Of a DNA stretch of 64,000 nt, positions 26,589-34,982 are shown piece after piece. Made by a program: the position numbers and the translations under genes. Location: the NCBI RefSeq assembly GCF_003173775.1, contig NZ_CP029552.1, forward strand, positions 2,890,001 to 2,954,000, read 5' to 3'. The notes under the pieces were generated by a model. The model saw only the letters and a program-made list of their open reading frames with translations. It was not told the DNA's origin and ran no database searches. Each line of letters begins with the position of its first letter. Position 1 is the stretch's first letter. This DNA is from Methylobacterium sp. 17Sr1-1. GTDB lineage: Bacteria > Pseudomonadota > Alphaproteobacteria > Rhizobiales > Beijerinckiaceae.

Positions 26589-28727
26589 GTGGATACCGGA
26601 CTGCACTGCCTCGTCGCCGTCGCGCGCCACCACGGCGTCGACCTCGATACTGAGCGCCTCGCCCACGCCTACGCGGTCGGGGACGAGGCGGTGTCGACCC
26701 CGCGCCTGACCCGGATGGCGCGGGAGGTGGGCCTCCGGGCCGGCCGCACCCGCCTGTCCTTCCGGAATCTCACCGATCTCGGCGGCGCCTTCCCGGCCCT
26801 GGCGCATTTGAGGAACGGCAACTGGGTCGTCGTCACCGGCACCGACCGGAACGCCGAGACGCCGCGCCTGATCGTGTTCGACCCGAAGGCCGCCCGGCTC
26901 GAGCCGTTCCTCCTCGACGAGGCCGCCTTCTGCGCCGCCTGGGGCGGCGAGGTGCTGCTGATGCGCCCCAAGGCCAGGCGGCGCACGCCCGACGGGCGCC
27001 GCCCCTTCGGGCTCCTGTGGTTCGTGCCCGAGATCCTGCGCCAGCGCCGGCTCTTCTCCGACGTGATCGTGGCGGCGCTCGCGCTCTACGCCGTCGGCCT
27101 CGCGGTGCCGCTGTTCTCGCAGCTCGTCATCGACCGGGTGCTGACCCACGAATCCTACGCGACCCTCACGGTGCTCGCCGGCGGGGTGGTGCTGGCGCTG
27201 GTCTTCGAGGCCTGCTTCACGTTCCTCAGGCGCTACCTGCTGCTCTACGCCTCGAACCGCATCGACATCCGGGTCGCGGTGAAGACCTTCGCCCACCTCC
27301 TCGGCCTGCCGCTCGCCCATTTCGAGCAGGTGCCGGCGGGCATCCTGGTCAAGCACATGCAGCAGGCCTCCCGGGTGCGGGAATTCCTGACCGGGCGCCT
27401 CCTCACCACGGCGCTCGACGCCTGCTCGCTCCTGGTCTTCGTGCCGGTGCTGCTGCTCTACAGCCCGAAGCTGACCCTGGTGGTGCTGGTCTTCACCGGC
27501 CTCGTCGCGCTCACCATCCTAGGCCTGATCGGGCCGTTCCGGCGCCGGCTCCAGGCGCTCTACGACGCGGAGGGCGAGCGCCAGGCGCTGCTGGTCGAAT
27601 CGGTCCAGGGCATGCGCACCATCAAGTCGCTGGCGATGGAGCCCCTCCAGGGCCGCCAGTGGGAGGACGCCTCGGCGCAGGCCGTGCAGATGCGCTACGG
27701 CGTCGAGCGGATCTCGGCCATCGCGCAGGCCGTCACCGGGCTCCTCGAAAAACTCACCTCGGTGGCGATCATCGGGCTCGGGGCCCTCGACGTGTTCGAC
27801 CGCTCGATGACGGTCGGCGCGCTCGTCGCCTTCAACATGCTGGCCGGCCGGGTCTCGGGGCCGCTCGTGCAGATGCTCACCATGGCGCACGAGTACCAGG
27901 AGGTCGCGCTCTCGGTGCGGATGCTCGGCGAGGTGATGAACCGGGCGCCGGAGGCCGAGGGGCCGTCCCGCGGCCTGTGCCCGCCGGTGCGCGGCGAGAT
28001 CACCTTCGAGGACGTGCGCTTCGCCTACGGGCCGGACCGGCCGCCGGCCCTCGATTCCGTCTCCTTCACCCTGGAGGCCGGCAGCATCGTCGGGGTGGTG
28101 GGGCGCAGCGGCTCGGGCAAGACCACGATCACCCGGCTGATCCAGCGCCTCTATCCGGTCCAGCAGGGGCTGGTGCGCCTCGACGGGCACGACATCCGCG
28201 AGATCGACCTCGCGCACTTACGCCGCCAGGTCGGCGTGGTGCTGCAGGACAGCTTCCTGTTCCGCGGTACGGTGCGGGAGAACATCGCGGCGGCCAAGCC
28301 CTCGGCGAGCTTCGAGGAGATCGCCGAGGCCGCCCGCGCCGCCGGCGCCGACGAGTTCATCGAGCGCCTGCCCCGGGGCTTCGAGACGGTTCTGGAGGAG
28401 AACGCCTCGAATCTCTCGGGCGGCCAGCGCCAGCGGCTCGCCATCGCCCGGGCCCTCGTCACCGATCCGCGGCTCTTGATCCTCGACGAGGCGACGAGCG
28501 CGCTCGATCCCGACAGCGAGGCGATCATCCGGCGCAACCTGCGCCGGATCGCCCGGGGCCGGACGGTGCTGATCGTCTCGCATCGCCTCGCCACCCTGGT
28601 CGATGCCCACGCGATCCTGGTGATCGACGGCGGCCGCCTCGTCGCGACCGGGCGCCACGACCAATTGCTCACCTCCTGCACGACCTACCGCCACCTGTGG
28701 AACCAGCAGACGAGGCAGGCCGCATGA
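26589..28727 (+). CDS. HlyB-type T1SS ABC transporter with degenerate C39-like domain
   Basis: A 712-residue inner-membrane exporter. Residues 1-125 are a C39 peptidase-like domain, 155-430 the six-helix membrane domain, and 460-712 the nucleotide-binding domain: Walker A GRSGSGKTT, signature LSGGQRQRLAIARAL, Walker B LLILDEATSALD, switch His in VSHRLATL. Compared with HlyB (DYGLYAL) and true C39 peptidases (DCGVAAL), the N-terminus reads DTGLHCL, so Thr3 replaces the catalytic Cys; Trp79 replaces the catalytic His, while Asp98 is kept. The domain should not cut leader peptides and more likely holds substrate, as in HlyB. The start is a GTG at 26589. The gene overlaps the HlyD gene by 4 bp (ATGA). 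Confidence 0.93.
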   Translation: MDTGLHCLVAVARHHGVDLDTERLAHAYAVGDEAVSTPRLTRMAREVGLRAGRTRLSFRNLTDLGGAFPALAHLRNGNWVVVTGTDRNAETPRLIVFDPKAARLEPFLLDEAAFCAAWGGEVLLMRPKARRRTPDGRRPFGLLWFVPEILRQRRLFSDVIVAALALYAVGLAVPLFSQLVIDRVLTHESYATLTVLAGGVVLALVFEACFTFLRRYLLLYASNRIDIRVAVKTFAHLLGLPLAHFEQVPAGILVKHMQQASRVREFLTGRLLTTALDACSLLVFVPVLLLYSPKLTLVVLVFTGLVALTILGLIGPFRRRLQALYDAEGERQALLVESVQGMRTIKSLAMEPLQGRQWEDASAQAVQMRYGVERISAIAQAVTGLLEKLTSVAIIGLGALDVFDRSMTVGALVAFNMLAGRVSGPLVQMLTMAHEYQEVALSVRMLGEVMNRAPEAEGPSRGLCPPVRGEITFEDVRFAYGPDRPPALDSVSFTLEAGSIVGVVGRSGSGKTTITRLIQRLYPVQQGLVRLDGHDIREIDLAHLRRQVGVVLQDSFLFRGTVRENIAAAKPSASFEEIAEAARAAGADEFIERLPRGFETVLEENASNLSGGQRQRLAIARALVTDPRLLILDEATSALDPDSEAIIRRNLRRIARGRTVLIVSHRLATLVDAHAILVIDGGRLVATGRHDQLLTSCTTYRHLWNQQTRQAA

Positions 28728-30190
28728 GCGCCACACAGCCCCAAGCCGGCTCCGGTGACGACGCGGCCCGGCCGCCGCTCGCCTCGGTGCCGGCATCGGA
28801 CCCGGCTCCCACCAAGGCCCCTCCCCGCGGCGAGGTCGTGGTCCTGCCCTCCCGGCGCCGGCCGGCCCTGGTCTCGGATTTCCAGCCCGACGCCCTGGCG
28901 GTGGAGGAACGCGCCCCGCCCCGGATCGCCCGGGCGACGCTCTACGCGGTCGCCGCACTCCTCGCGACGGGTGTGGCCTGGTCGTGCCTGTCGGAGATCG
29001 ACGAGATCGCCAGCACGCGGGGCCGGCTCGTCACCACGGTGCCGAACATCGTCGTCCAGCCCCTGGAGACCGCGGCGATCCGCTCGATCGCCGTCACCGT
29101 CGGCCAGTCGGTCAAGGCCGGCGAGACGCTGGCGGTCCTCGATCCGACCTTCAGCGAGGCCGACGTGCAGCAGCTCACCGCCCGGCTCGCCGCGGCGGAG
29201 GCCCTGGTGCGGCGGCTCGAGGCCGAGGATGCGGACCGCGACGCCGCCTTCGACCTGAAGCGCCCCGAGCAGGCGCTGGAGGCCCGCCTCGCCAAGCAGC
29301 GCCGGGCGCTCCGCGACAGCCGCCTGCGCGGCCTCGACGAGGAACTGGCCCGGGCCGAATCGAGCCTCGCCCGCAACCGCCGCGAAGAGACGGTGCTGCT
29401 CGCCCGCCTCGACGGCCTGCGCGAGATCGAGGGCATGCGCACGACGCTGCTGGAGCAGCAGATCGGCTCGAAGCTCAACCTGCTCCAGACCCGCGACGCC
29501 CGCCTCGACGTCGAGGCCTCGCTGGTGCGCACCCGCGGCGCGCAGACGGAAGCGCGCCACGACCTCGCCAAGGCGACGGCCCAGCGCCAGGCCTTCCTCG
29601 ACGAGACCGGCCGCACCGTGCTCGAAGCCCTGGCGGAGGCGCGCGAGAAGCGCATCGTCGCGGCCGAGGAGCTGCGCAAGGCGACCCTGCGCCGCGAGCT
29701 CGTGACGCTGACGGCGCCCGCCGACGGCACCGTCCTCGACATCGCCCAGCGCGGCGCCGGCTCGGTGGCGAAGCAGGCCGAGGCGCTGTTCACGCTCGTG
29801 CCGGCGGGCAGCCCGCTCGAGGCCGAGGTGATGATCCACCCCCGCGACATCGGCCACGTCGCGGCGGGCCAGCCGGCGCGCATCAAGCTCGATGCCTTCC
29901 CGTTCCAGAAGCACGGCACGGTCTCGGGCCATGTCCGCACGGTGAGCCGCGACGCCTTCCCGTCCGACGGGGAGGGCCGCGGCAATTCCGGCCCGGGCCA
30001 GCCGCCGGCCCTGTTCTACCGCGCCCGCATCAGCCTCGACGACACGGGCCTGCGCGCCCTGCCCGAGGGTGCCGGCCTGATCCCCGGCATGGCGGTGCAG
30101 GGCGAGGTCAGGGTCGGCCAGAAGCGGGTGATCGCGTACTTCCTGTACCCGTTGATGCAGGTGGCGGACGAGGGGATCCGGGAGCCGTGA
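28724..30190 (+). CDS. HlyD-family T1SS periplasmic adaptor
   Basis: A 488-residue membrane-fusion protein, longer than the leftward HlyD because of a Pro/Ala-rich cytoplasmic N-terminal region of about 85 residues. Then come one membrane helix (ATLYAVAALLATGVAWSCL), a lipoyl half (PLETAAIRSIAVTVGQSVKA), a long coiled coil (about 140-330), the second lipoyl half (LTAPADGTVLDIAQRGAG) and a beta-barrel region (MIHPRDIGHVAAGQPARIKL). It pairs with the HlyB-like exporter, whose stop overlaps its ATG. A TolC partner must be encoded elsewhere. Confidence 0.93.
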   Translation: MSATQPQAGSGDDAARPPLASVPASDPAPTKAPPRGEVVVLPSRRRPALVSDFQPDALAVEERAPPRIARATLYAVAALLATGVAWSCLSEIDEIASTRGRLVTTVPNIVVQPLETAAIRSIAVTVGQSVKAGETLAVLDPTFSEADVQQLTARLAAAEALVRRLEAEDADRDAAFDLKRPEQALEARLAKQRRALRDSRLRGLDEELARAESSLARNRREETVLLARLDGLREIEGMRTTLLEQQIGSKLNLLQTRDARLDVEASLVRTRGAQTEARHDLAKATAQRQAFLDETGRTVLEALAEAREKRIVAAEELRKATLRRELVTLTAPADGTVLDIAQRGAGSVAKQAEALFTLVPAGSPLEAEVMIHPRDIGHVAAGQPARIKLDAFPFQKHGTVSGHVRTVSRDAFPSDGEGRGNSGPGQPPALFYRARISLDDTGLRALPEGAGLIPGMAVQGEVRVGQKRVIAYFLYPLMQVADEGIREP

Positions 30191-30194
30191 GGGG

Positions 30195-30597
30195 CTAGAG
30201 CATTTTCCGGCCAAGTGGCTACCGGTTGGGCGAAGAAAATGCGGCAAAACTAAAGATCTAGAGCAGCGCCCGAATGTAACGCTACGGTACACGACGCAGC
30301 AGGCTGCGCGCCGCAAGAGCAGCGGTCGCCGCGCGTGAACCCTCCCCCTCTGCGGGGGAGGGTGCCCGGCGGAGCCGGGCGGGAGAGGGGCAGCGCGACA
30401 GTGCCAAGTGTGGCGCCTGTCAGGACGCTCGCGACCTCTCCGGAAGCGGCGTCCCCTCTCCCGACCCCCGCTGACGCGGGGGCCACCCTCCCCCGCAGAG
30501 GGGGGGAGGGTTCAGGCGCGGTGGCCGTCGTTCCCACACCCGCGCAACCTCCTGTGTCGTGCACCGTGTTGCATCGCGATCGGGCGCTGCTCTAGCC
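30195..30597. repeat. Composite MITE-like inverted-repeat element
   Basis: Non-coding block after the T1SS operon. An outer pair, AGAGCAGCGCCCGA (from 30260) and its complement ending at about 30595, encloses a nested pair ACCCTCCCCCTCTGCGGGGG (from about 30340) and its complement ending at about 30512. The left flank TAGAGCATTTTCCGG with GAAGAAAATGCGG resembles a repeat common between rhizobial and methylobacterial genes. No transposase is present. Confidence 0.75.
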
Positions 30598-30699
30598 TGC
30601 CCGCCCGACCGGGCGCTCGGCAGGCCATGCTCAAAGCGCGGAGAGCATCCCGTCCACGGCTCGATGCCGTCGTCATGGACCGGGCCGCGGCGCGGTCGG

Positions 30700-30945
30700 T
30701 CAGCGCTCCGGCGCCGCCAGGAGCGGTGCGAGCCAGCGGGCCGCGAAGGGATCGCCGCAGGTGCCGTGGAGCGGCGGGCGCAGCCGCAACAGCACCTGGA
30801 TCACCGCGCTGTGCAGCCCGGTGCAGGCGCTCCACTCCACCCCGGCGCCCGGATCGGCGAGGAGCAGGGCGGCCAGGGTCTCGGCCTCCTCCACCGGGCA
30901 GGCGCCCTCGAGGCGGATCCACTCACCGTCGCGGCGCACGGTCAC
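30700..30945 (-). CDS. STAS-domain protein of the che operon
   Basis: An 81-residue protein resembling anti-sigma-factor antagonists (SpoIIAA/STAS fold), last gene of the chemosensory operon. It starts with GTG at 30945, preceded by a near-perfect GGGAGGAGG ribosome-binding site. The segment WSACTGLHSAVIQVLL aligns with the phosphorylatable loop of STAS proteins (usual D-x-S-G-L), which places Thr42 at the phospho-site. It lies 32 bp after cheA. CheA-linked STAS proteins are known in some alternative chemosensory clusters; whether CheA or another kinase acts on it here is unknown. Confidence 0.7.
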   Translation of the reverse strand: MTVRRDGEWIRLEGACPVEEAETLAALLLADPGAGVEWSACTGLHSAVIQVLLRLRPPLHGTCGDPFAARWLAPLLAAPER

Positions 30946-30977
30946 GGCGTGCCTCCTCCCATCTCTTGCCCATGTCC

Positions 30978-33014
30978 TTACGCTTGCTCCCGCGCGACCA
31001 GGGCCTCCGGATCGAGCACCAGGAGAAGGCCGCCGTCGCCGGTGAGCACGGTCCCGGCGAAGCCCGGCAGGGCGGCGAGGCCTGGCAGCGGCCGCACCAG
31101 CCCGTCGAGGCGGCCGGCGAAGCGATCGACCTCGACGGCGACGCGCTCGTCCCCGAGCCGCAAAACCGCCAGCCGCGCGGCGGCCGGCGGCGGCCCGGGG
31201 CCTAAGTCGAGCAGGTCGGCGAGGTGGAGCACCGGTACCGTCCGGCCGCGCAGGACCGTGGCGGCGCCGAAACCGTGGTCGCGGATGCGCTCCCGCGGGA
31301 CCCGGGCGAACTCGTCCAGGGCCTCCATCGGCAGGCCGTAGAGGTCCGGGCCGATCCCGAGCAGGAACAGCCGGGCGAGGGACTGGGCGCGCGGCAGGAT
31401 CAGCCGGACCGTGGTCCCCTCCCCGATCCGGCTCTCGACGGTGCAGCGGCCGCCGAGGCGCGCGACGGCCTCGCGCACCGCATCCATGCCGACGCCGCGG
31501 CCGGAGACGGCACCGACCTCCGTCGCGGTCGAGAAGCCGGGAGCGAAGATCAGGTCGATCACCCCGGCCGCGTCGAGGGCGGCGAGGGACGCGGGCGCCA
31601 TCAGCCCGCGGGCGGCGGCGCGGTCGCGGATGAGGGCCGGATCGAGGCCGCGCCCGTCGTCGGAGACCGAGACCACGACCCGCTCGCCCCGGCTCTCGGC
31701 CCGCAGGACGATCCGGCCCGTCGCCGGCTTGCCGGCGCGGGCCCGCGCCGCGGGCGGCTCGATGCCGTGGTCGACGGCGTTGCGCAGGAGGTGCAGCAGG
31801 GGCTCGAACAACCCCTCGGCCACGTCCCGGTCGACCTCGGTCGCCTCGCCCTCCAGGGTCAGCGCCACCTCCCGGCCGAGCCCGCGGGCGATGTCGCGCA
31901 GCGGCCGCGGGAAGCGGCGGAAGACCCGCGCCAGGGGCTGGAGCCGCAGCGCCACCGCCTCGCGGTGCAGCTCGGTGGAGAGCCGCCCGATGCGCTCGTC
32001 GCTGGCCCGCAGGGCTGGGACCAGGCTCGCGGGATCGTCTCCGGACATCGCCCTGGCGACCACCGCGCCGAGGGCGGCGCGGGCGGTGGCGAGGTCGTCC
32101 GCCAGGGCGACGAGGGCGTCGATCCGGCCCGCATCGACCCGCAGGGTCCTGGGCGCCGAATCGGCGCCGGCAGCCGCGTCGGCGCCCCCAGCCGCGTCGG
32201 CGCCGGCAGCGGTGTCGGTGTCGGTGTCGGGGGCCGCCGGATCCGGCGGCGCCAGGGTGACAGTCGTGACCTGGTCGCGCACCAGGCGAAAAACCGCGTC
32301 GACCGCCTCCCGCGGATCCGCGGTGAGCAGCGTCACCGCGAGGTTGCAGGCGAAGACGTCGAGGGTCTCCGCCGGCGGCCAGGGCGCGGCGGGGGCGACG
32401 TCGAGGGCGAGCAGTCCGGGCAGCCGGCGCACGAGACCGATCGGGTCGTCGCCGGCAAAGAAGCAATCGGCCCGCGGGACGTAGCGCAGGGCGGTGACGG
32501 CACCGTCCGGCCGCGCGGGCAGACCCGCCACGAGGTCGGCGGCCCAGCGGGGCACCGGACCCGATGTCGGGCCGGCCGGCGCCGGATCGGGCGCTCCGCC
32601 CGGCGGGGCCAGCAGGGTTCGGAAGCCCGCGACGATCCGGGCCGATTCCGCCGCGCTCCCGGCCGGGAGCGCCCCGGTCGCGGCGATCGCCCCGGTCCAG
32701 CGCGACGCGGCGTCGAGGGCGGCGAGCGACGCATCGACGAGGCCGGCACCGGTCGCGAGCCGGCCGGCGCGGGCGGCGGAGAGCCCGTCCTCGGCGGCGT
32801 GGAGGGCGGCGAGCATGTCGGGCCAGTCGAACAGGGCGGCCGAGCCCTTGAGGGTGTGGACGGCGCGAAACACCCGATTCAGCACCGCCGGATCGGGGGC
32901 GCCTTCGAGGGCCAGCAGGTCTTCGGCCGCGGCCTGGATCAGCTCGCGCGCCTCGGCCACGAAATCCGCGACCAAATCCGCCACCATGTCGTCGGCGGGG
33001 GGCGCCTCACGCAT
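30978..33014 (-). CDS. cheA: Chemotaxis histidine kinase CheA
   Basis: A 678-residue signal-transducing kinase. The HPt domain carries His53 (AVHTLKGSAALF). A Pro/Ala-rich middle part with an aspartate/alanine-rich stretch replaces a typical P2. The ATPase domain has the N box HLLRNAVDHGIE, G1 DDGRGLD, G2 GRGVGMDAVRE and GEGTTVRLILP. A CheW-like C-terminal domain (FLLGIGPDLYGLPMEALDEF) follows. It would be controlled by the MCP through the CheW protein of the same operon. Its start overlaps the cheR stop by 8 bp. No CheY or other receiver partner for its phosphoryl group is encoded in the operon apart from the CheB receiver. Confidence 0.95.
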   Translation of the reverse strand: MREAPPADDMVADLVADFVAEARELIQAAAEDLLALEGAPDPAVLNRVFRAVHTLKGSAALFDWPDMLAALHAAEDGLSAARAGRLATGAGLVDASLAALDAASRWTGAIAATGALPAGSAAESARIVAGFRTLLAPPGGAPDPAPAGPTSGPVPRWAADLVAGLPARPDGAVTALRYVPRADCFFAGDDPIGLVRRLPGLLALDVAPAAPWPPAETLDVFACNLAVTLLTADPREAVDAVFRLVRDQVTTVTLAPPDPAAPDTDTDTAAGADAAGGADAAAGADSAPRTLRVDAGRIDALVALADDLATARAALGAVVARAMSGDDPASLVPALRASDERIGRLSTELHREAVALRLQPLARVFRRFPRPLRDIARGLGREVALTLEGEATEVDRDVAEGLFEPLLHLLRNAVDHGIEPPAARARAGKPATGRIVLRAESRGERVVVSVSDDGRGLDPALIRDRAAARGLMAPASLAALDAAGVIDLIFAPGFSTATEVGAVSGRGVGMDAVREAVARLGGRCTVESRIGEGTTVRLILPRAQSLARLFLLGIGPDLYGLPMEALDEFARVPRERIRDHGFGAATVLRGRTVPVLHLADLLDLGPGPPPAAARLAVLRLGDERVAVEVDRFAGRLDGLVRPLPGLAALPGFAGTVLTGDGGLLLVLDPEALVAREQA

Positions 33015-33873
33015 GCGCGTCCTCCGGGCGCTGATAGACCACGGCCTCGGGGAAGCGGCGGGTGCGGAACCGCGACGGGATCCGGGCCATCGACTCGGTG
33101 TGGCCGAGGCAGAGGAAGCCGCCCGGCCGCAGGGCGGAAAAGAGGTTGTCGGCAGCGATTTGTCGCGATGCGTCGTCGAAGTAGATCAGCACGTTGCGGC
33201 AGAACACGATGTCGAAGCGCCCTTCCTGCGCCATCCCGGCCCCGTCGACGAGGTTGCGGCGGCTGAAGCGCACCGAGCCGCGCAGCTCCGGCAGGATGCG
33301 CCAGGTCGGCCCCCCGGCCGTCCCCTCCTCACGCGTGAAGTAGCGCGCGACCACGGCGGGCGGCAGCCGGCCGAGCGCCCGGGCGCCGTAGCGCCCGGCC
33401 TGCGCCGCGGCGAGCGCCCGGGTGTCGATGTCCGAGCCGACGATCTCGATCTCCCAGGCATCGACCGCCGGCCAGTGCTCGAGGAGCCAGATCGCCAGCG
33501 AGTAGGGCTCCTCGCCGGTGGCGCAGGGCATCGACCAGATCCGGATCGGATCGCCGAAGCTTCGCCCGGCGGTGACGGCGGCGAGGAGCGAGCCGGTGAG
33601 GCAGTGCAGCTGGTGCTCCTCGCGGTTGAAGTAGGTCTCGTTGACCGTGAAGGCGTTGACGAAGAGCTGCACCTCGCCGTCGCGATCGGCCCGCAGCCGG
33701 GCGAGGTAGGCCGGCAGGTCACCGGTGCCGGTGGCGCGCATCCGCTCCAGCACCCGGCGCTCGACGAAGGCGCGCCGGTTCCCCGGCACCAGGATGCCGG
33801 TCTGGCGGTAGAGCAGGTCGCAGACCCGCGCGAGGTCGGGCTCGGCGAGCGTGCCGGCGCTGTCAGGCGTCAT
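33007..33873 (-). CDS. cheR: Chemoreceptor methyltransferase CheR
   Basis: A 288-residue SAM-dependent methyltransferase that methylates glutamates of the MCP. The N-terminal helical domain ends near DRDGEVQLFVNAFTVNETYF, the conserved NET-x-F motif. The SAM-binding motif WSMPCATGEEPYSLA, then GSDIDTRALAAAQAGRY and FDIVFCRNVLIYFD, are all canonical. The ATG at 33873 lies within the 4-bp ATGA overlap with cheB, so synthesis of the two opposing enzymes is coupled. Confidence 0.95.
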   Translation of the reverse strand: MTPDSAGTLAEPDLARVCDLLYRQTGILVPGNRRAFVERRVLERMRATGTGDLPAYLARLRADRDGEVQLFVNAFTVNETYFNREEHQLHCLTGSLLAAVTAGRSFGDPIRIWSMPCATGEEPYSLAIWLLEHWPAVDAWEIEIVGSDIDTRALAAAQAGRYGARALGRLPPAVVARYFTREEGTAGGPTWRILPELRGSVRFSRRNLVDGAGMAQEGRFDIVFCRNVLIYFDDASRQIAADNLFSALRPGGFLCLGHTESMARIPSRFRTRRFPEAVVYQRPEDAHA

Positions 33874-34982
33874 GTCACCAAAGCCGTCAGCTCGGCCGCG
33901 ATGGCCTCCAGCGGCGCGACCACGCTGGCGCCGCCGGCGCGCACCAGCTCGCCCGGCATGCCCCAGACCACCGCCGTCGCCTCGGCCTCCGCGATGGTGC
34001 GCCCGCCGCGGGCCCGCAACGCCGCCATGCTCCGGGCGCCGTCGCGGCCCATGCCGGTCATCAGCACCCCGACGAGGCGGCGCGGCGGCACGAGGTCGAG
34101 GGCACTCTCCACCAGGCGGTCGACGCTCGGGTGCCAGGCATACTGGGCCCGGGCCGGGGCCGGGGCCGCCATCAGGCCGCCGGGCCGGCGCACCACGATC
34201 ACGTCGGCATCGCCGCGCCCGACATAGACCCGGCCCGGCGCCAGGACCACCGGCGCCGTCACCTCCTGCACGCCGAGCGCGCAGAGCCCGTCGAGCCGGC
34301 GGGCGAGCGGCCCGGTGAAGGTCGCCGGCATGTGCTGGGCGACGACGATCGGCCAGGGGAAGTCCGCGGGCAGCTCGCCCAGGAGGGCGGTCAGGGCGGG
34401 AGGCCCCCCGGTCGAGGCGCCGACCAGGACGAGGCCGCCGGCCGGGTCCGCGGGCGGGGTCGAATCCGCCGGCGGCGCCGAGTTCGCCGGAGGGGCCGAG
34501 TTCACCGGGGGGGCCGCCGGCGCCGGGCGTGGCGCGAGATCGGCGTGCCGGGCGCGCAGGCGCGCCGCGAGCCCGAGGGCGGTGCGCGGCCGGGACCGGG
34601 CCGCCGCCCGCACCGTCCGCACCAGCACCGGCGCGAAGAGGTCGACCGCCAGCGACACCGCGCCGGCGGGTTTTTCCAGGACGTCGACCGCGCCCCGCGC
34701 CAGGGCGTCGAGGCTCGCCTCCGCGCCCTCCCCGGTGAGGGAGGACAGCATCACCACCGGGCAGGGCCGCTCCAGCATGATCCGGTCGAGGCAGGCGAGC
34801 CCGTCGAGGCCCGGCATGGTCACGTCGAGGGTCACCACGTCGGGCGCGAAGCGGGGCAAGAGGTCGAGGGCTTCCAGCCCGTCGCGGGCGAAGGCCAGTT
34901 CGAAATCGCCCTCGGCGGCGAAGATGCCGCCCAGCACCTTGCGCATCAGCGCCGAGTCGTCGACCACGAGGAGGCGGATCAT
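33870..34982 (-). CDS. cheB: Chemoreceptor methylesterase CheB
   Basis: A 370-residue protein with receiver and methylesterase domains. The receiver (about 1-120) has VVDDSALMRKVL and phospho-accepting Asp53 (VVTLDVTMPGLDG). The linker contains short repeats rich in Ala/Pro (NSAPPANSAPPAD). The esterase domain has the Ser in LVGASTGGPPAL, His in VVAQHMPATFTG and Asp in MTGMGRDGARSM. CheA phosphorylates it to activate demethylation and deamidation of the MCP. It overlaps the triple CheW gene (ATGA) and cheR (ATGA). Confidence 0.95.
   Translation of the reverse strand: MIRLLVVDDSALMRKVLGGIFAAEGDFELAFARDGLEALDLLPRFAPDVVTLDVTMPGLDGLACLDRIMLERPCPVVMLSSLTGEGAEASLDALARGAVDVLEKPAGAVSLAVDLFAPVLVRTVRAAARSRPRTALGLAARLRARHADLAPRPAPAAPPVNSAPPANSAPPADSTPPADPAGGLVLVGASTGGPPALTALLGELPADFPWPIVVAQHMPATFTGPLARRLDGLCALGVQEVTAPVVLAPGRVYVGRGDADVIVVRRPGGLMAAPAPARAQYAWHPSVDRLVESALDLVPPRRLVGVLMTGMGRDGARSMAALRARGGRTIAEAEATAVVWGMPGELVRAGGASVVAPLEAIAAELTALVT

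Noticed and set aside
26589..26990. Active C39 leader peptidase in the exporter, based on the Cys7.
   Set aside because: Cys7 is four residues past the catalytic position and the catalytic His is Trp.
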